NCBI RefSeq assembly: GCF_040656415.1
Contig: NZ_JBFAMC010000002.1
Location: forward strand, 496,001 to 560,000
Source: Rhodococcus_F sp040656415
GTDB lineage: Bacteria; Actinomycetota; Actinomycetes; Mycobacteriales; Mycobacteriaceae
Direction: 5' to 3'
DNA: 64,000 bases
The notes under the pieces are model-generated. The model made no database searches and was not told where the DNA came from. It saw nothing but the letters and a program-made list of their open reading frames with translations. A program made the position numbers and the translations under genes. This document shows, piece after piece, positions 24,101 through 32,529 of the stretch (position 1 is the first letter of the stretch; every line of letters starts with the position of its first letter).

Positions 24101-26626
24101 GGGAGCGCGTCCGGGAGCGGCATCGTCGAGCCACCTGTCGAGCAGTGCGGCGACGACTGGAATCTGGTTGTCCATTCGCTGCTGCGCGAGGAAGAGGCGA
24201 TAAACCGCTTCTTCCAGCTCGGCGGTGCGTTCGAGGCTGGTGACGTCGTAGTGAAGCAGCGCTCGCGAAAGCCGGGTCTGGAACGATTCCGGCAACCCCT
24301 CGAGTTCGACGTCGAGGGTGTGAAGGTAGGTGTGGAGGTGTTCGCGCGGGCTGTGCACGCGCTCGTCCACGTCCTCCTGGGCCTCCGTCGGACGGTTCCG
24401 TCCGATCTCGCAGATGTCTGCGAACGTGTTCAGCAGAGCGAGTTCTGCCGCAACCAACTCTGGATCACCGACGATGTCCGCGCACAGCCTGTCGTACTCG
24501 GCGAGGAGCACGCCTGCCCGCTTGGCGCTGACGTCGTAGCCGGTCATCAGCGCGCCGAGTGCGCCGAGACACCCGAGCGCATCCGCGCGTTTGTCGCCGC
24601 GCGAGGCCGGGATGCCGACGTCGAACTGGACGCGCGGTGACTGCTGCGTCGCCGATGTCGTAGAGCTTTCCTCGACGCGCAGCAGCGCCGTTCCGGCGTC
24701 CACCTGGGAGTTGACCATCGCAAGAACTTCTCGGACACGCCCCGCGACAGGTGCGCGGACGGCGGTCTCCATCTTCATGCTCTCGAGGACGACGAGGGTG
24801 GTGCCCGCCTCGACTTCGTCACCGACGGACACCGGGACCGCGACTACGACGGCGGGTGCCGGAGCGCGCACGACGCCGGCTTCGTCCTGGCTGATCTGAT
24901 GGCTGATGCCGTCGACTTCGACCAGGTACTGGGCACGACCGGCGACCGTGACGACGTGGTGGCGCCGGTCGCCGATCACCAGCCTGCTCTCGAACTCGCT
25001 GAGCCGGTCGACTTCGACTTCGGTCTCGGGGGCGTCCCCGTCGACGCGGTAGCGGTGGGCGCCGACCTGTCCGATGGTGAGGCAGTAGCTTTGGCCTTGG
25101 TAGCTGAGCTCCACCTTGCGGCCGATTGCGTGCCCTGCGCGCGGCCGCCCACCGCGAGCGGAGGACAGGAACGACTGACGCTCGATCTTCTCCTCGGCGT
25201 CGTAGGCCGAGATGGCGGCGGCGATCAGCGCCGCGCCTGCGGTTCGGGTCGGCGAGTTCGACACACCGGCGTCGGTACGGTCGAGCCAGCCGGTGTCCGC
25301 CGACGCCGAGGTGACTTCTTCGCGATCGAGCAGTTCCAGCAGGAACGATTTGGTGGTGGTGCCGCCGCGCAGCACGACCGTGGTCTCACGTAGAGCGGTG
25401 CGCAGGCGAGCCAGTGCTTCGGAGCGGTCACGACCCCAGGCGATGACCTTGGCGACCATGGAGTCGTAGTCGGGCGGGATGATGTCACCCTGAGCGATGC
25501 CGGTGTCGACGCGCAAGCCGCTACCGAGCGGGAACTTGAGCAGCTGCACGGCTCCGGGAGCGGGAGCGAAACCGTTGTCGGCGTCCTCGGCATTGAGTCG
25601 GGCCTCGATGGCATGGCCGAACTCGGGCGGGCATTCGCCGATGAGCGGTTCACCGCTTGCGACGAGGATCTGCAGCTTCACCAGGTCGATGCCCGTGGTG
25701 GCCTCGGTGATGGGGTGCTCCACCTGGAGACGAGTGTTGACCTCGAGGAAGGTGAACGTCTTCTGTTCGGGTTGATACAGGTATTCCACCGTGGCGGCGC
25801 CGTGGTAGCCGGCCGCCCGCACGAGTTCACTGGAGACTGCTCGCAGGTGATCCGACTGTTCGGCGGTGAGGTGTGGTGAGCGGGACTCCTCGATGACCTT
25901 CTGGTTCTTCCGCTGTATGGAGCAGTCGCGCACACCGGGAGCCCAGACGTTGCCGAAGTTGTCCGCGATCACCTGTACCTCGACGTGGCGTGCGTCGGTG
26001 ACCAGGCGCTCGATGAACACGACTGGGTCGCCGAAGGACCGCTGGGCCTCTCCCTGGGTGCGTTCGAGTGCGAGTTCGAGCTCGTCTTCGGACCACACCT
26101 TGCGGATGCCGCGCCCGCCGCCACCGCTTCGGGACTTGATGATGAGCGGGTAGCCGATTGCCTGTGCATGACGTCGGGCATCGGCGCGAGTGGAAACTGG
26201 TCCGCCGCTCCACGGGGCGATCGGAACGTCCACCTTCTCGGCGAGAAGCTTGGCCTCCACCTTGTCGCCCAACAGGCGCATGGCCTCGGAGGATGGGCCG
26301 ATGAAGGTGATGCCGAGTTGTTCGCAGACCTCTACGAATGCGGGATCCTCGGCTACGAAGCCCCAGCCGACCCACACGGCGTCGGCCTTGCTCTCGCGCA
26401 GAGCCCGGGCCAGCTCGGAGTGGTCGAGGTAGGCAGAACCGGTCTCGAGTGTGTTCAAGCACACACCTTCGTCGGCTTGCCGCACGAACATAGCGCGGCG
26501 CTCAGCCTCGGTGTGGAGGGCGATTGTCCGGATGCCGTAGTTGTGCTCGGCATTGAGTTCGCGCACCGCGCGAATCAGGCGGACCGCGGCCTCGCCGCGG
26601 TTGACTATCGCTATTCGCTTGAACAT
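21128..26626 (-). CDS. Single-chain acetyl/acyl-CoA carboxylase, eukaryotic-type architecture
   Basis: An 1832-residue multidomain biotin enzyme, ATG at 26626 (MFKRIAIVNRGEAAVRL) with GGAG upstream. Order: biotin carboxylase (1-about 470; ATP-grasp SGGGGRGIRK, substrate/catalytic region FLEVNTRLQVEHPITE); biotin carrier with Lys618 in LESMKMET; a long middle region (about 680-1250) resembling the eukaryotic ACC central domain (FVTGKFEMRGERRR, RDMHPLNGQRFDLWRL); carboxyltransferase (about 1290-1830; GMTRVALFGDPTKALG, SGATISMDSGTENMDW, GKNSLDYSGGVSAEDNFG). It carboxylates acetyl-CoA or a longer acyl-CoA. Related giant carboxylases occur in some actinobacteria, alongside the usual split AccA/AccD enzymes. 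Substrate length cannot be read here. Monocistronic, with a terminator. Confidence 0.9.
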   Translation of the reverse strand: MFKRIAIVNRGEAAVRLIRAVRELNAEHNYGIRTIALHTEAERRAMFVRQADEGVCLNTLETGSAYLDHSELARALRESKADAVWVGWGFVAEDPAFVEVCEQLGITFIGPSSEAMRLLGDKVEAKLLAEKVDVPIAPWSGGPVSTRADARRHAQAIGYPLIIKSRSGGGGRGIRKVWSEDELELALERTQGEAQRSFGDPVVFIERLVTDARHVEVQVIADNFGNVWAPGVRDCSIQRKNQKVIEESRSPHLTAEQSDHLRAVSSELVRAAGYHGAATVEYLYQPEQKTFTFLEVNTRLQVEHPITEATTGIDLVKLQILVASGEPLIGECPPEFGHAIEARLNAEDADNGFAPAPGAVQLLKFPLGSGLRVDTGIAQGDIIPPDYDSMVAKVIAWGRDRSEALARLRTALRETTVVLRGGTTTKSFLLELLDREEVTSASADTGWLDRTDAGVSNSPTRTAGAALIAAAISAYDAEEKIERQSFLSSARGGRPRAGHAIGRKVELSYQGQSYCLTIGQVGAHRYRVDGDAPETEVEVDRLSEFESRLVIGDRRHHVVTVAGRAQYLVEVDGISHQISQDEAGVVRAPAPAVVVAVPVSVGDEVEAGTTLVVLESMKMETAVRAPVAGRVREVLAMVNSQVDAGTALLRVEESSTTSATQQSPRVQFDVGIPASRGDKRADALGCLGALGALMTGYDVSAKRAGVLLAEYDRLCADIVGDPELVAAELALLNTFADICEIGRNRPTEAQEDVDERVHSPREHLHTYLHTLDVELEGLPESFQTRLSRALLHYDVTSLERTAELEEAVYRLFLAQQRMDNQIPVVAALLDRWLDDAAPGRAPSGLGEVLDRLIIATQVRYPVIGNVARNVRFRYFDEPQIRKAREQVYDRVRGSIEYLAEHPDADDYQERLEALIATPQSLTELLGQRIARKSATVGPLLEVVTRRFYDIHTLEDIRSFDRGKWRFVTGKFEMRGERRRLVSAVADYNELSSALAEISAVAEEDSDNLVLDLYLTWSEPPADPDTMSDDLKAALSTLPLATTCRRATVSVFGGADVNIRTFTFRPKSGALQEAKLIRDMHPLNGQRFDLWRLKNFEGTRLPAVPHTFLFNLVSRDNPTDERLIALAEVRDIATVRDEDGRVIGVPEAERVLQSCLDGIRREQSTRGGKRKLDANRVVLYVWPKIDVPLEDLQAFARVAAPLTAGAGLEEVTVIARMQGEPGMESKEKALRFSYRTGSGVAITITDPPTEPLQPLDAYTQKVRNSHARGTLYPYELIPQLTGPDGSFVEHDLDESGQLVPVDRPYGLNSAGLVVGVVTARTERHPEGMTRVALFGDPTKALGTVAEAECARLVAGVDLAEKLGVPVEWFALSSGATISMDSGTENMDWVSRGLRRLITFTQNGGEVNVIVAGINVGAQPYWNAEATMLMHTKGILVMTPDSAMVLTGKNSLDYSGGVSAEDNFGIGGYDRVMGPNGQAQYWAPNLLAACQILFAHYDHAYVGAGERFPRRAPTSDPVGRDVRTYPHTHPSSDFTTVGDIFSAETNPERKKPFDIRTVMRSLVDQDHTVLERWADMADADTSVVFDAHLGGYPVSVIGIESRAIARKGWSPANGPDQWTAGTLFPQSSKKTARAINAASGNRPLVVMANLSGFDGSPDSLRHIQLEYGAEIGRAIVNFDGPIVFCVISRYHGGAFVVFSKALHDNMEVLAVEGSFASVLGGAPAAAVVFTREVNSRVAATPSIRQLEAELSNAQSDAQQAHLRVELAAQRASVRNEKLGEVATEFEAVHNIQRAQRVGSVDAVIPAAELRPYIIGAVERGMRRAVESTRFEATR

Positions 26627-27093
26627 CAATTGTCGCTCCGTTCCGTGAAACTCTTTGACTTGCAGAGTGTTTCGATGGCCAGGGCCATGTCCGCCCAGGA
26701 TCGGGTGCTGCCTTTCCGGGTAGAGGTGCCGCCGCACAACCCACTCGACCGCCGACGAGGCGCCCCGAATGTGATCGCTGGTGACTGCATTGCTGCAGCG
26801 CCGACGCTCGGAAAGTGCGAGCATAGCCGCGAAAATCCGTACCCGCGCGTAACTTATGAGGTCGGCTGACTCAGTCGATGACAGTGGGGCACGACTTGTG
26901 TGTCGGCTCCGCAGGCAAATGTCCAGTCTGATTCACTCTGCCGGTGCACCTGGCGGAAACTATCTGTAACGCTTTGTCACAGAACTATTTTCGTTCGAAT
27001 GTAGAGCCGCCATGAAACGGGGAGCTCCGACGGGAGTTCTTCGGGTTCACTCTCCCTTGTGTGGGGGAACGGTGAATTGTCCCCTCGATATGG
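26627..27093. other. Intergenic region upstream of the carboxylase
   Basis: About 470 bases between the carboxylase start and the leuA terminator. The carboxylase Shine-Dalgarno is at the left end. A relatively A/T-rich patch near 26960-27000 could hold its promoter, which would imply a 5' leader of over 300 bases. No gene or structured repeat was recognised. Confidence 0.35.
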
Positions 27094-27132
27094 CGCTGCC
27101 GCAGGTGCGCGTGGTGCGCGCCTGCGGCAGCG
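27094..27132 (-). terminator. Hairpin terminator after leuA
   Basis: Arms 27094-27110 (CGCTGCCGCAGGTGCGC) and 27116-27132 match at 16 of 17 positions with a 5-base loop, 19 bases beyond the leuA stop. Confidence 0.7.
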
Positions 27133-27150
27133 AGAGGTGATTCGGGGCGG

Positions 27151-28959
27151 TCAGTACGCCCGGTTGACGGCTGAGACGACAGCACGTAGTGAGGCTGTCG
27201 TGATCGAGGTTGCGATGCCCACGCCCCAGACTACGTTGGTAGGGCCGTCGGGGAGTGTGACTGCGCATTCGACGTAGGCGGCTGCCTGGGCGTCGTCGCC
27301 CGCAGACATGGCGTGCTCGGAGTAGTCGAGCACCCGTACGTCGAAGTCGATCGTGGAGAGCGCGTCGACGAACGCGGCGAGCGGGCCGTTGCCGGCGCCC
27401 GAAATCTCGGCCTCCTTGCCGTCGACCTTCACGATCGCGGTGATGGAGTCGATGCCGTCGTCGGTCTCGGACGCCGTGACCTTCTGCTTCATCCGTTCGA
27501 GAGGTCTGATCGGGGCCAGATACTCCTCGGAGAAGACGTCCCACATCTCCTTCGGCGACACCTCGCCGCCCTCGCCCTCGGTGATGTGCTGTACAGCCTG
27601 AGAGAACTCGATCTGCAGGCGCCGAGGCAGCGCCAGCCCGTGATCGGTCTTCATGATGTACGCGACGCCGCCCTTGCCCGACTGCGAGTTGACGCGGATG
27701 ACAGCCTCGTAAGTGCGGCCGACGTCCTTGGGGTCGATCGGCAGGTACGGGACTGCCCACAGGATGTTCTCGACGTCCGCGTCCTGTGAGTCGGCGTCGA
27801 ACTTCATGGCGTCGAGGCCCTTGTTGATTGCGTCCTGGTGGCTGCCGGAGAACGCCGTGTATACGAGGTCGCCGCCGTAGGGGTGGCGTTCGTGAACAGG
27901 CAGTTGGTTGCAGTACTCGACGGTACGACGGATCTCGTCGATGTTCGAGAAGTCGATCTGCGGGTCGACTCCGCGCGTGAACATATTGAGCCCGAGGGTC
28001 ACCAGGCAGACGTTGCCGGTCCGCTCACCATTGCCGAACAGGCATCCTTCGATGCGGTCGGCGCCGGCTTGGTAGCCCAATTCGGCGGCGGCCACGCCGG
28101 TGCCTCGGTCGTTGTGCGGGTGTAGTGACAGAATGACCGAGTCGCGGCGGGCCAGGTTGCGGTGCATCCACTCGATGGAGTCGGCGTACACGTTTGGCGT
28201 AGCCATCTCGACGGTGGCGGGCAGATTCAGGATCACCGGGTTCTCAGGGGTTGCCTGCAGCACCTCGGTGACGGCGTCGCACACCTCTTTGGCGTATTCG
28301 AGTTCCGTTCCGGTGTACGACTCGGGGGAGTACTCATATCGCCACTGGGTGTCGGGGTACTTCTTGGCCTCTTCCAGGGCGAGGGCTGCCGCGTCGGTCG
28401 CGATCTTTTTGATCACGTCTCGCTCGGCCTTGAACACCACCCGCCGCTGCAGGATGGATGTGGAGTTGTAGAAGTGGACGATCACCTTGTTCGCGCCTTC
28501 GCAGGCCTCGAATGTGCGCTTGATCAGTTCCGGGCGGGACTGCGTGAGCACCTGGATAGTGACGTCGTCCGGAATGGCCTGGTCTTCGATGATCTCGCGG
28601 ACGAAGTCGAAGTCCGTCTGGCTTGCAGACGGGAAGCCGACCTCGATCTCCTTGTAGCCCATTCGTACCAGGAGTTCGAACATGCGGCGCTTGCGCGCGG
28701 GGCTCATCGGGTCTATCAGGGCCTGGTTGCCGTCACGGAGGTCGACGGCACACCATTGCGGGGCACGGTCGATGACCTTGTCGGGCCATGTGCGATCCGG
28801 CAGCGAAACCGGTTCCACTTCCTCGGCGAAGGGGCGGTAGCGGAACGTCGGCATAGACGAATTCTTCTGGGTGTTCCACACCGGCTGGTCGGAGGGAGCG
28901 GGTTTGGAAGGCGGTGTGATGGTGCGCGTTCCAGAGGTAAAGGCGTCAGCGGGGGACAT
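27151..28959 (-). CDS. leuA: 2-isopropylmalate synthase LeuA
   Basis: A 602-residue enzyme of the long actinobacterial LeuA type, ATG at 28959 after AGGAG. It condenses acetyl-CoA and 2-oxoisovalerate, the committed step of leucine synthesis. The TIM-barrel domain shows the metal/catalytic motif CAVDLRDGNQAL and the metal-binding HPHNDRGTG; also GCLFGNGERTGN. The C-terminal regulatory (LeuA dimer) domain follows from about residue 490 and ends in VECAVTLPDGPTNVVWGVG. Feedback inhibition by leucine is known for this domain. Expression is probably set by the leader peptide and terminator directly upstream. In mycobacteria it lies beside ask-asd; here about 27 kb separates them. Confidence 0.95.
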   Translation of the reverse strand: MSPADAFTSGTRTITPPSKPAPSDQPVWNTQKNSSMPTFRYRPFAEEVEPVSLPDRTWPDKVIDRAPQWCAVDLRDGNQALIDPMSPARKRRMFELLVRMGYKEIEVGFPSASQTDFDFVREIIEDQAIPDDVTIQVLTQSRPELIKRTFEACEGANKVIVHFYNSTSILQRRVVFKAERDVIKKIATDAAALALEEAKKYPDTQWRYEYSPESYTGTELEYAKEVCDAVTEVLQATPENPVILNLPATVEMATPNVYADSIEWMHRNLARRDSVILSLHPHNDRGTGVAAAELGYQAGADRIEGCLFGNGERTGNVCLVTLGLNMFTRGVDPQIDFSNIDEIRRTVEYCNQLPVHERHPYGGDLVYTAFSGSHQDAINKGLDAMKFDADSQDADVENILWAVPYLPIDPKDVGRTYEAVIRVNSQSGKGGVAYIMKTDHGLALPRRLQIEFSQAVQHITEGEGGEVSPKEMWDVFSEEYLAPIRPLERMKQKVTASETDDGIDSITAIVKVDGKEAEISGAGNGPLAAFVDALSTIDFDVRVLDYSEHAMSAGDDAQAAAYVECAVTLPDGPTNVVWGVGIATSITTASLRAVVSAVNRAY

Positions 28960-29023
28960 GGATTGATCTCCTGGGTTCAGGGGTGGACCTTGTGAGTCCA
29001 GTGACTGTGTCGACCGGCGCACG

Positions 29024-29045
29024 AAAAACCCCGCAACGGGAAGCC
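29024..29045 (-). terminator. leuA attenuator terminator
   Basis: On the minus strand CCCG-TTG-CGGG is followed by GTTTTTC. An alternative helix pairs the CCCGTTG arm with CGACGGG inside the leader-peptide codons, so the terminator and the competing structure exclude each other, the standard layout of transcription attenuation. Confidence 0.65.
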
Positions 29046-29053
29046 AGTCTGGA

Positions 29054-29095
29054 TCAGACCCCGTCGCGGCAACCGAGGAGGAATGCACGCTGCAT
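29054..29095 (-). CDS. leuL: leuA leader peptide
   Basis: A 13-residue frame, MQRAFLLGCRDGV, with two adjacent leucine codons (CTC CTC), ending 94 bases before leuA and 9 bases before the attenuator. A TACAGT -10 box at 29103-29108 (minus strand) predicts transcription starting at or next to its ATG, so it is likely translated leaderless. Stalling at the Leu codons when leucyl-tRNA is short would favour the antiterminator. Leader peptides before leuA are known in actinobacteria. Confidence 0.7.
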   Translation of the reverse strand: MQRAFLLGCRDGV

Positions 29096-29329
29096 ATGAA
29101 AAACTGTACCCGAGGCCGGCCGATCCGGCGTCGGGGCGCGAGGTTCGAGCGGGAACGAATGCGGATGGACCGCGGCAAGACGGGCGGCGCAACTGCTGCT
29201 GGCCAGCGGTTTCGCTGTCAGGATCGACGGGCGCGCACTTGTCGATCTGTCGAGGACGGCGCGCACCACCTCCGGGACGCAATTCGATATCGCTACAACG
29301 ACTACCCGGCTCGGTGTTTGACTGGCCGT

Positions 29330-29680
29330 ATGGATGAGCAGGTCGATGTTGCGCGTGCGTACCTGAGAGCGCTGCGTAGTCACAACGGCAACTCGGTGCC
29401 GATCGAGCCGCGGGCGGTTCGCTACGAGGCCGGGCTGAAGACGGCATTCTCCGGCGATCATCTACGCAGAAGCCTCTCCCGTGGTCCCCAGTATCGATTG
29501 ATCGAGGCGATCCGGGACTGCGTATGGTCGGTCGACGGCGACGACGTCACCGCCGACTACCTCCTCGACGCGGGACTGCTCGGCCGTACCCTCGTCACCG
29601 TCCGGGTCGTGGAGACTTTCCGGATCCCACGCGATGACCTACGAATCCATCGCATTGATGCGAAGATCCGCCGACCGTGA
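29330..29680 (+). CDS. Cytoplasmic paralogue of the secreted SnoaL/DUF8021-like protein
   Basis: About 116 residues from ATG 29330 (MDEQVDVARAYLRALRSH). The frame is open back to 29096, but that part overlaps the leuA leader and looks non-coding. The sequence aligns by eye over its length with the protein at 24-467: ARAYLRAL, YEAGLKTAFSGDHL, GPQYRLIEAIRD, TADYLLDAGLLG. It lacks the signal peptide, so this copy stays in the cytoplasm. Function unknown; the fold suggests a small-ligand pocket. Divergent from the leuA leader; no obvious operon. Confidence 0.7.
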   Translation: MDEQVDVARAYLRALRSHNGNSVPIEPRAVRYEAGLKTAFSGDHLRRSLSRGPQYRLIEAIRDCVWSVDGDDVTADYLLDAGLLGRTLVTVRVVETFRIPRDDLRIHRIDAKIRRP

Positions 29681-29716
29681 GTACTCGAACCGGTTGTGGC
29701 GCAGGGCTACTTGATA

Positions 29717-30682
29717 TCAGTCGAGCGTTTCGTATCTCGCGGGGACGGACCCCAGGCGACCAGCCTGGAAGTCTTCGAACGCCTGGAACACCTCGGCCCT
29801 CGTGTTCATGACGAATGGTCCGGCCATTGCGATCGGCTCGCGGATCGGCTTGCCACCCAGGAAGAACACCTCGAGGGACTTGGTCCGTGAGTCCTGGGTG
29901 TCGGTGGCGGAGATCGTGATGGTGTCGCCGCGCCCGTATACGGCTGTCTGACCCGTGTGAATGGGCCTGCGGTCCTCGCCGACGAAGCCCGCCCCGGCGA
30001 GCACATAAGCCAGCGCGTTGAAATCGGGGTTCCACGGCAATGTCAGGCTCGCCCCCGGTGCGATGGTCGCATGGACGAGACTGATCGGCGTATAGGTCGA
30101 GCCCGGACCGTGATGGCCGTCCACCTCGCCGGCAATGACGCGAACCAGGGCACCGCCGTCCGACGAAGACAGCAGGGCCACCTTCCGGCCGGTGATGTCC
30201 TGGTAACGGGGTGCGGCCATCTTGTTCTCGCGCGGAAGGTTGACCCACAGCTGGACGCCGTGGAACAAGCCGCCGCTCATCACGAGGTGCTCCGGAGGGG
30301 TCTCGATGTGCAGGATGCCGCCACCCGCGGTCATCCACTGAGTGTCGCCGCCGCCGATCGTTCCACCACCGCCGCTGGAATCGCGGTGCTCCATGATGCC
30401 CTCGATCATGTAGGTGACCGTCTCGAAACCGCGGTGCGGATGCCAGGCGGTGCCCTTCGGCTCACCAGGCGCGTAGTCGACTTCGCCCATCTGGTCCATG
30501 AGGACGAACGGGTCCAGCGCCGCCAAATCGATGCCGGCGAACGCCCGCCGAACCGGGAATCCCTCGCCCTCGTACGCAACAGGGGCCGTGGTCAGCGAGC
30601 GAACTGGGCGGCTGACGGCACCGGGAGCGGGTTCGGCGATGCGAGGCAGGGCAAGGACATTGTCGACCGTCACGGCAGGCAT
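29717..30682 (-). CDS. Pirin family protein
   Basis: A 321-residue bicupin of the pirin family. The N-terminal cupin carries the metal-binding HPHRGFETVTY and the later His/Glu in GGGILHIETPP; the C-terminal pirin domain includes LPWNPDFNALAYVLAGAG and a closing FVMNTRAEVFQAFEDFQ. Bacterial pirins can act as quercetin 2,3-dioxygenases or as regulators of metabolic enzymes; the sequence does not choose between them. Single gene with an A/T-rich upstream region (TAATTAATTTTT near 30703) probably containing the promoter. Confidence 0.9.
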   Translation of the reverse strand: MPAVTVDNVLALPRIAEPAPGAVSRPVRSLTTAPVAYEGEGFPVRRAFAGIDLAALDPFVLMDQMGEVDYAPGEPKGTAWHPHRGFETVTYMIEGIMEHRDSSGGGGTIGGGDTQWMTAGGGILHIETPPEHLVMSGGLFHGVQLWVNLPRENKMAAPRYQDITGRKVALLSSSDGGALVRVIAGEVDGHHGPGSTYTPISLVHATIAPGASLTLPWNPDFNALAYVLAGAGFVGEDRRPIHTGQTAVYGRGDTITISATDTQDSRTKSLEVFFLGGKPIREPIAMAGPFVMNTRAEVFQAFEDFQAGRLGSVPARYETLD

Positions 30683-32084
30683 AGATGACTCCTCACGTCA
30701 TGTAATTAATTTTTCAACTACACATACCAACGCTTTGGGTGAGGATCTATTCCCGCACAGTCGTCCAGGCGTCGGGCCGCGGTTCACTACCTGATGTTGG
30801 AGCGGCCACATCAGCGGTGTGCCGAGATCTTCGTTATCACTCGCCATACGGATATATGGATAGAGAAGGGGTACTTCGATCTCTGTTCGTCGCCCGCATT
30901 CCGGGCCATGAAACACTTCGGGGCCACCGTCGATCCGTTTATTTGGCGAGGGGCCGTCGGACAAACATGGCAGGCTCGCAGATCGTGATGCGGTTCAGCT
31001 GTCAAATGCATCTGTGTTCGACAGTATTCGTCGTTCGGAGATTGCCAATCATCCTTGATGGGATCTCACCGAGACGCTGCCGCGCCGGCTATCCGAACTA
31101 GAAATTCTCATGCGGGATTCATTGCGCCGCAGCAGATATCGTCGACGATCCTGCGTCGTAGTTGTCGTTCGGCGCCATTTCTTCGAACTGGCCGACGGTC
31201 GACTTCCCTGCGCAGTCATGGGGCATCGGATGGTTCTCGGTCAGCGGTTCTGCGGCTACCCCTTACGTTGTCGCGCGAGGCTGGAATTGGGCTATGGAAG
31301 ATCGGTGTCGACACTCGATGATCGGCCGGCTCCGTGAAAGGCAAAAAGCGAGTATCTGACAAATTGCAACCGGCTGGATTGCCTGGCAAAAAGGTAAAGG
31401 AAACGTAGGGGCCCCTGCGGTGCCTGTACGTGTACCGGGAATCACATGGGTTTGCCCGGCGGAGCCCCCAAAGTGCATGGTGACGCTGGACTGGCAAGGT
31501 TTCCCGCAAGCGAAGGGTGGTGCGGACGTGAACGGAGAATCTGGCTGTTCCGATCAGCGGAACGGATGTGGCGACGAGAGCGAGGGCCGCAGCGCGCTCG
31601 GCGCAACTGTAGCGGGTACGATCGACGGCGATGCTGGACTCCCCGAACCACTCGCAACGGCAGCATAGGCTCGAGATCCTGAGCGTGCTGGCGGGGGAGG
31701 CTCGCTTCGGTAGGAACTCGCAGCCAGCGGGAACCTGCACCCCCACGCCGGCTATCGATGGGGCTACCCTATAGTGGGCGCCGCGATTGTGTACCTGTAG
31801 TCGGAACGGCGGGCTGGTTTCTGGAAGTCGATGCTCGAGTTCGTCGATGCTCGCTGGTCACCATCCGAGCTTCTCTTCGAGTTGTAGTTGTTCCCTGGTC
31901 GTGTGATTGAGAGGTGCTCGGACTGGGAATCCCACAAACCCGGAATGGCGCCATCGTCCCGGGAACAAAACACAGGATCGGCTCGTTGTCTAGCAGTCGC
32001 GTCTAACCACAATGAAATCTCACCGAAGTTAAAACACCTAGTCATTACCGGATTATTGGAACCCTGAGCCAACGGGAGGAAGTC
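30683..32084. other. 1.4-kb region without convincing genes
   Basis: No frame here shows actinobacterial third-position GC bias, a ribosome site or protein-family motifs. Candidates such as 31764-32072 (minus) and a 48-codon frame from about 31631 (plus, beginning MLDSPNHSQRQ) are weak. Composition looks slightly lower in GC than neighbouring genes. The right end must hold the promoter of the DUF4193 gene. Possibly decayed sequence. Confidence 0.5.
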
Positions 32085-32384
32085 ATGCCAACCGACTACG
32101 ACGCACCACGGGTTACCGTCGACGACGAACTCGCCGCGGACTCGCTCGAAGAACTGAAGACACGAAGGAGTGAATCCCAGTCGTCCGTCGTTGACGTCGA
32201 GGAGGCCGACACGGCGGAGTCATTCGAACTGCCCGGTGCAGATCTGTCCGGTGAGGAACTCACCGTTCGCGTCGTGCCCAAGCAGGACGACGAATTCACC
32301 TGTAGCAGTTGCTTTTTAGTACATCACCGGTCGCGTCTCGCCTCCGAAGCCGGTGGTCAGCTGATCTGCCTCGATTGCGCATAG
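32085..32384 (+). CDS. DUF4193 family zinc-ribbon protein
   Basis: A 99-residue acidic protein. The N-terminus (MPTDYDAPR, then EELKTRR) and the C-terminal zinc ribbon of two Cys pairs (CSSC and CLDC, about 22 residues apart) define DUF4193, found throughout Actinobacteria. The middle is rich in Asp/Glu. Function is unestablished; an RNA-polymerase- or ribosome-associated role would fit a small acidic zinc-ribbon protein but is speculation. ATG follows GGGAGGA. A short perfect hairpin follows the stop. Confidence 0.9.
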   Translation: MPTDYDAPRVTVDDELAADSLEELKTRRSESQSSVVDVEEADTAESFELPGADLSGEELTVRVVPKQDDEFTCSSCFLVHHRSRLASEAGGQLICLDCA

Positions 32385-32394
32385 CGGATTCGTG

Positions 32395-32413
32395 TCGGCT
32401 GGTTGCCAGCCGA
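32395..32413 (+). terminator. Hairpin after the DUF4193 gene
   Basis: TCGGCTGG-TTG-CCAGCCGA, perfect 8-bp arms, 11 bases after the stop. No T tract. Confidence 0.55.
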
Positions 32414-32529
32414 ACGTTGGCCGCCGCGCGATCGGCTCGGTGAAGTGACTGCCGGCTGGCGAGTCGATGGACCTTACCGACCCTGGATCGCCACGGCCCG
32501 AACGGTTGGTACGCCCCTGGGTTGGTCGC

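Noticed and set aside
31764..32072. 102-codon minus-strand frame in the gene-poor region
   Set aside because: No ribosome site, no GC-bias pattern and no recognisable family; it covers the likely promoter of the DUF4193 gene.
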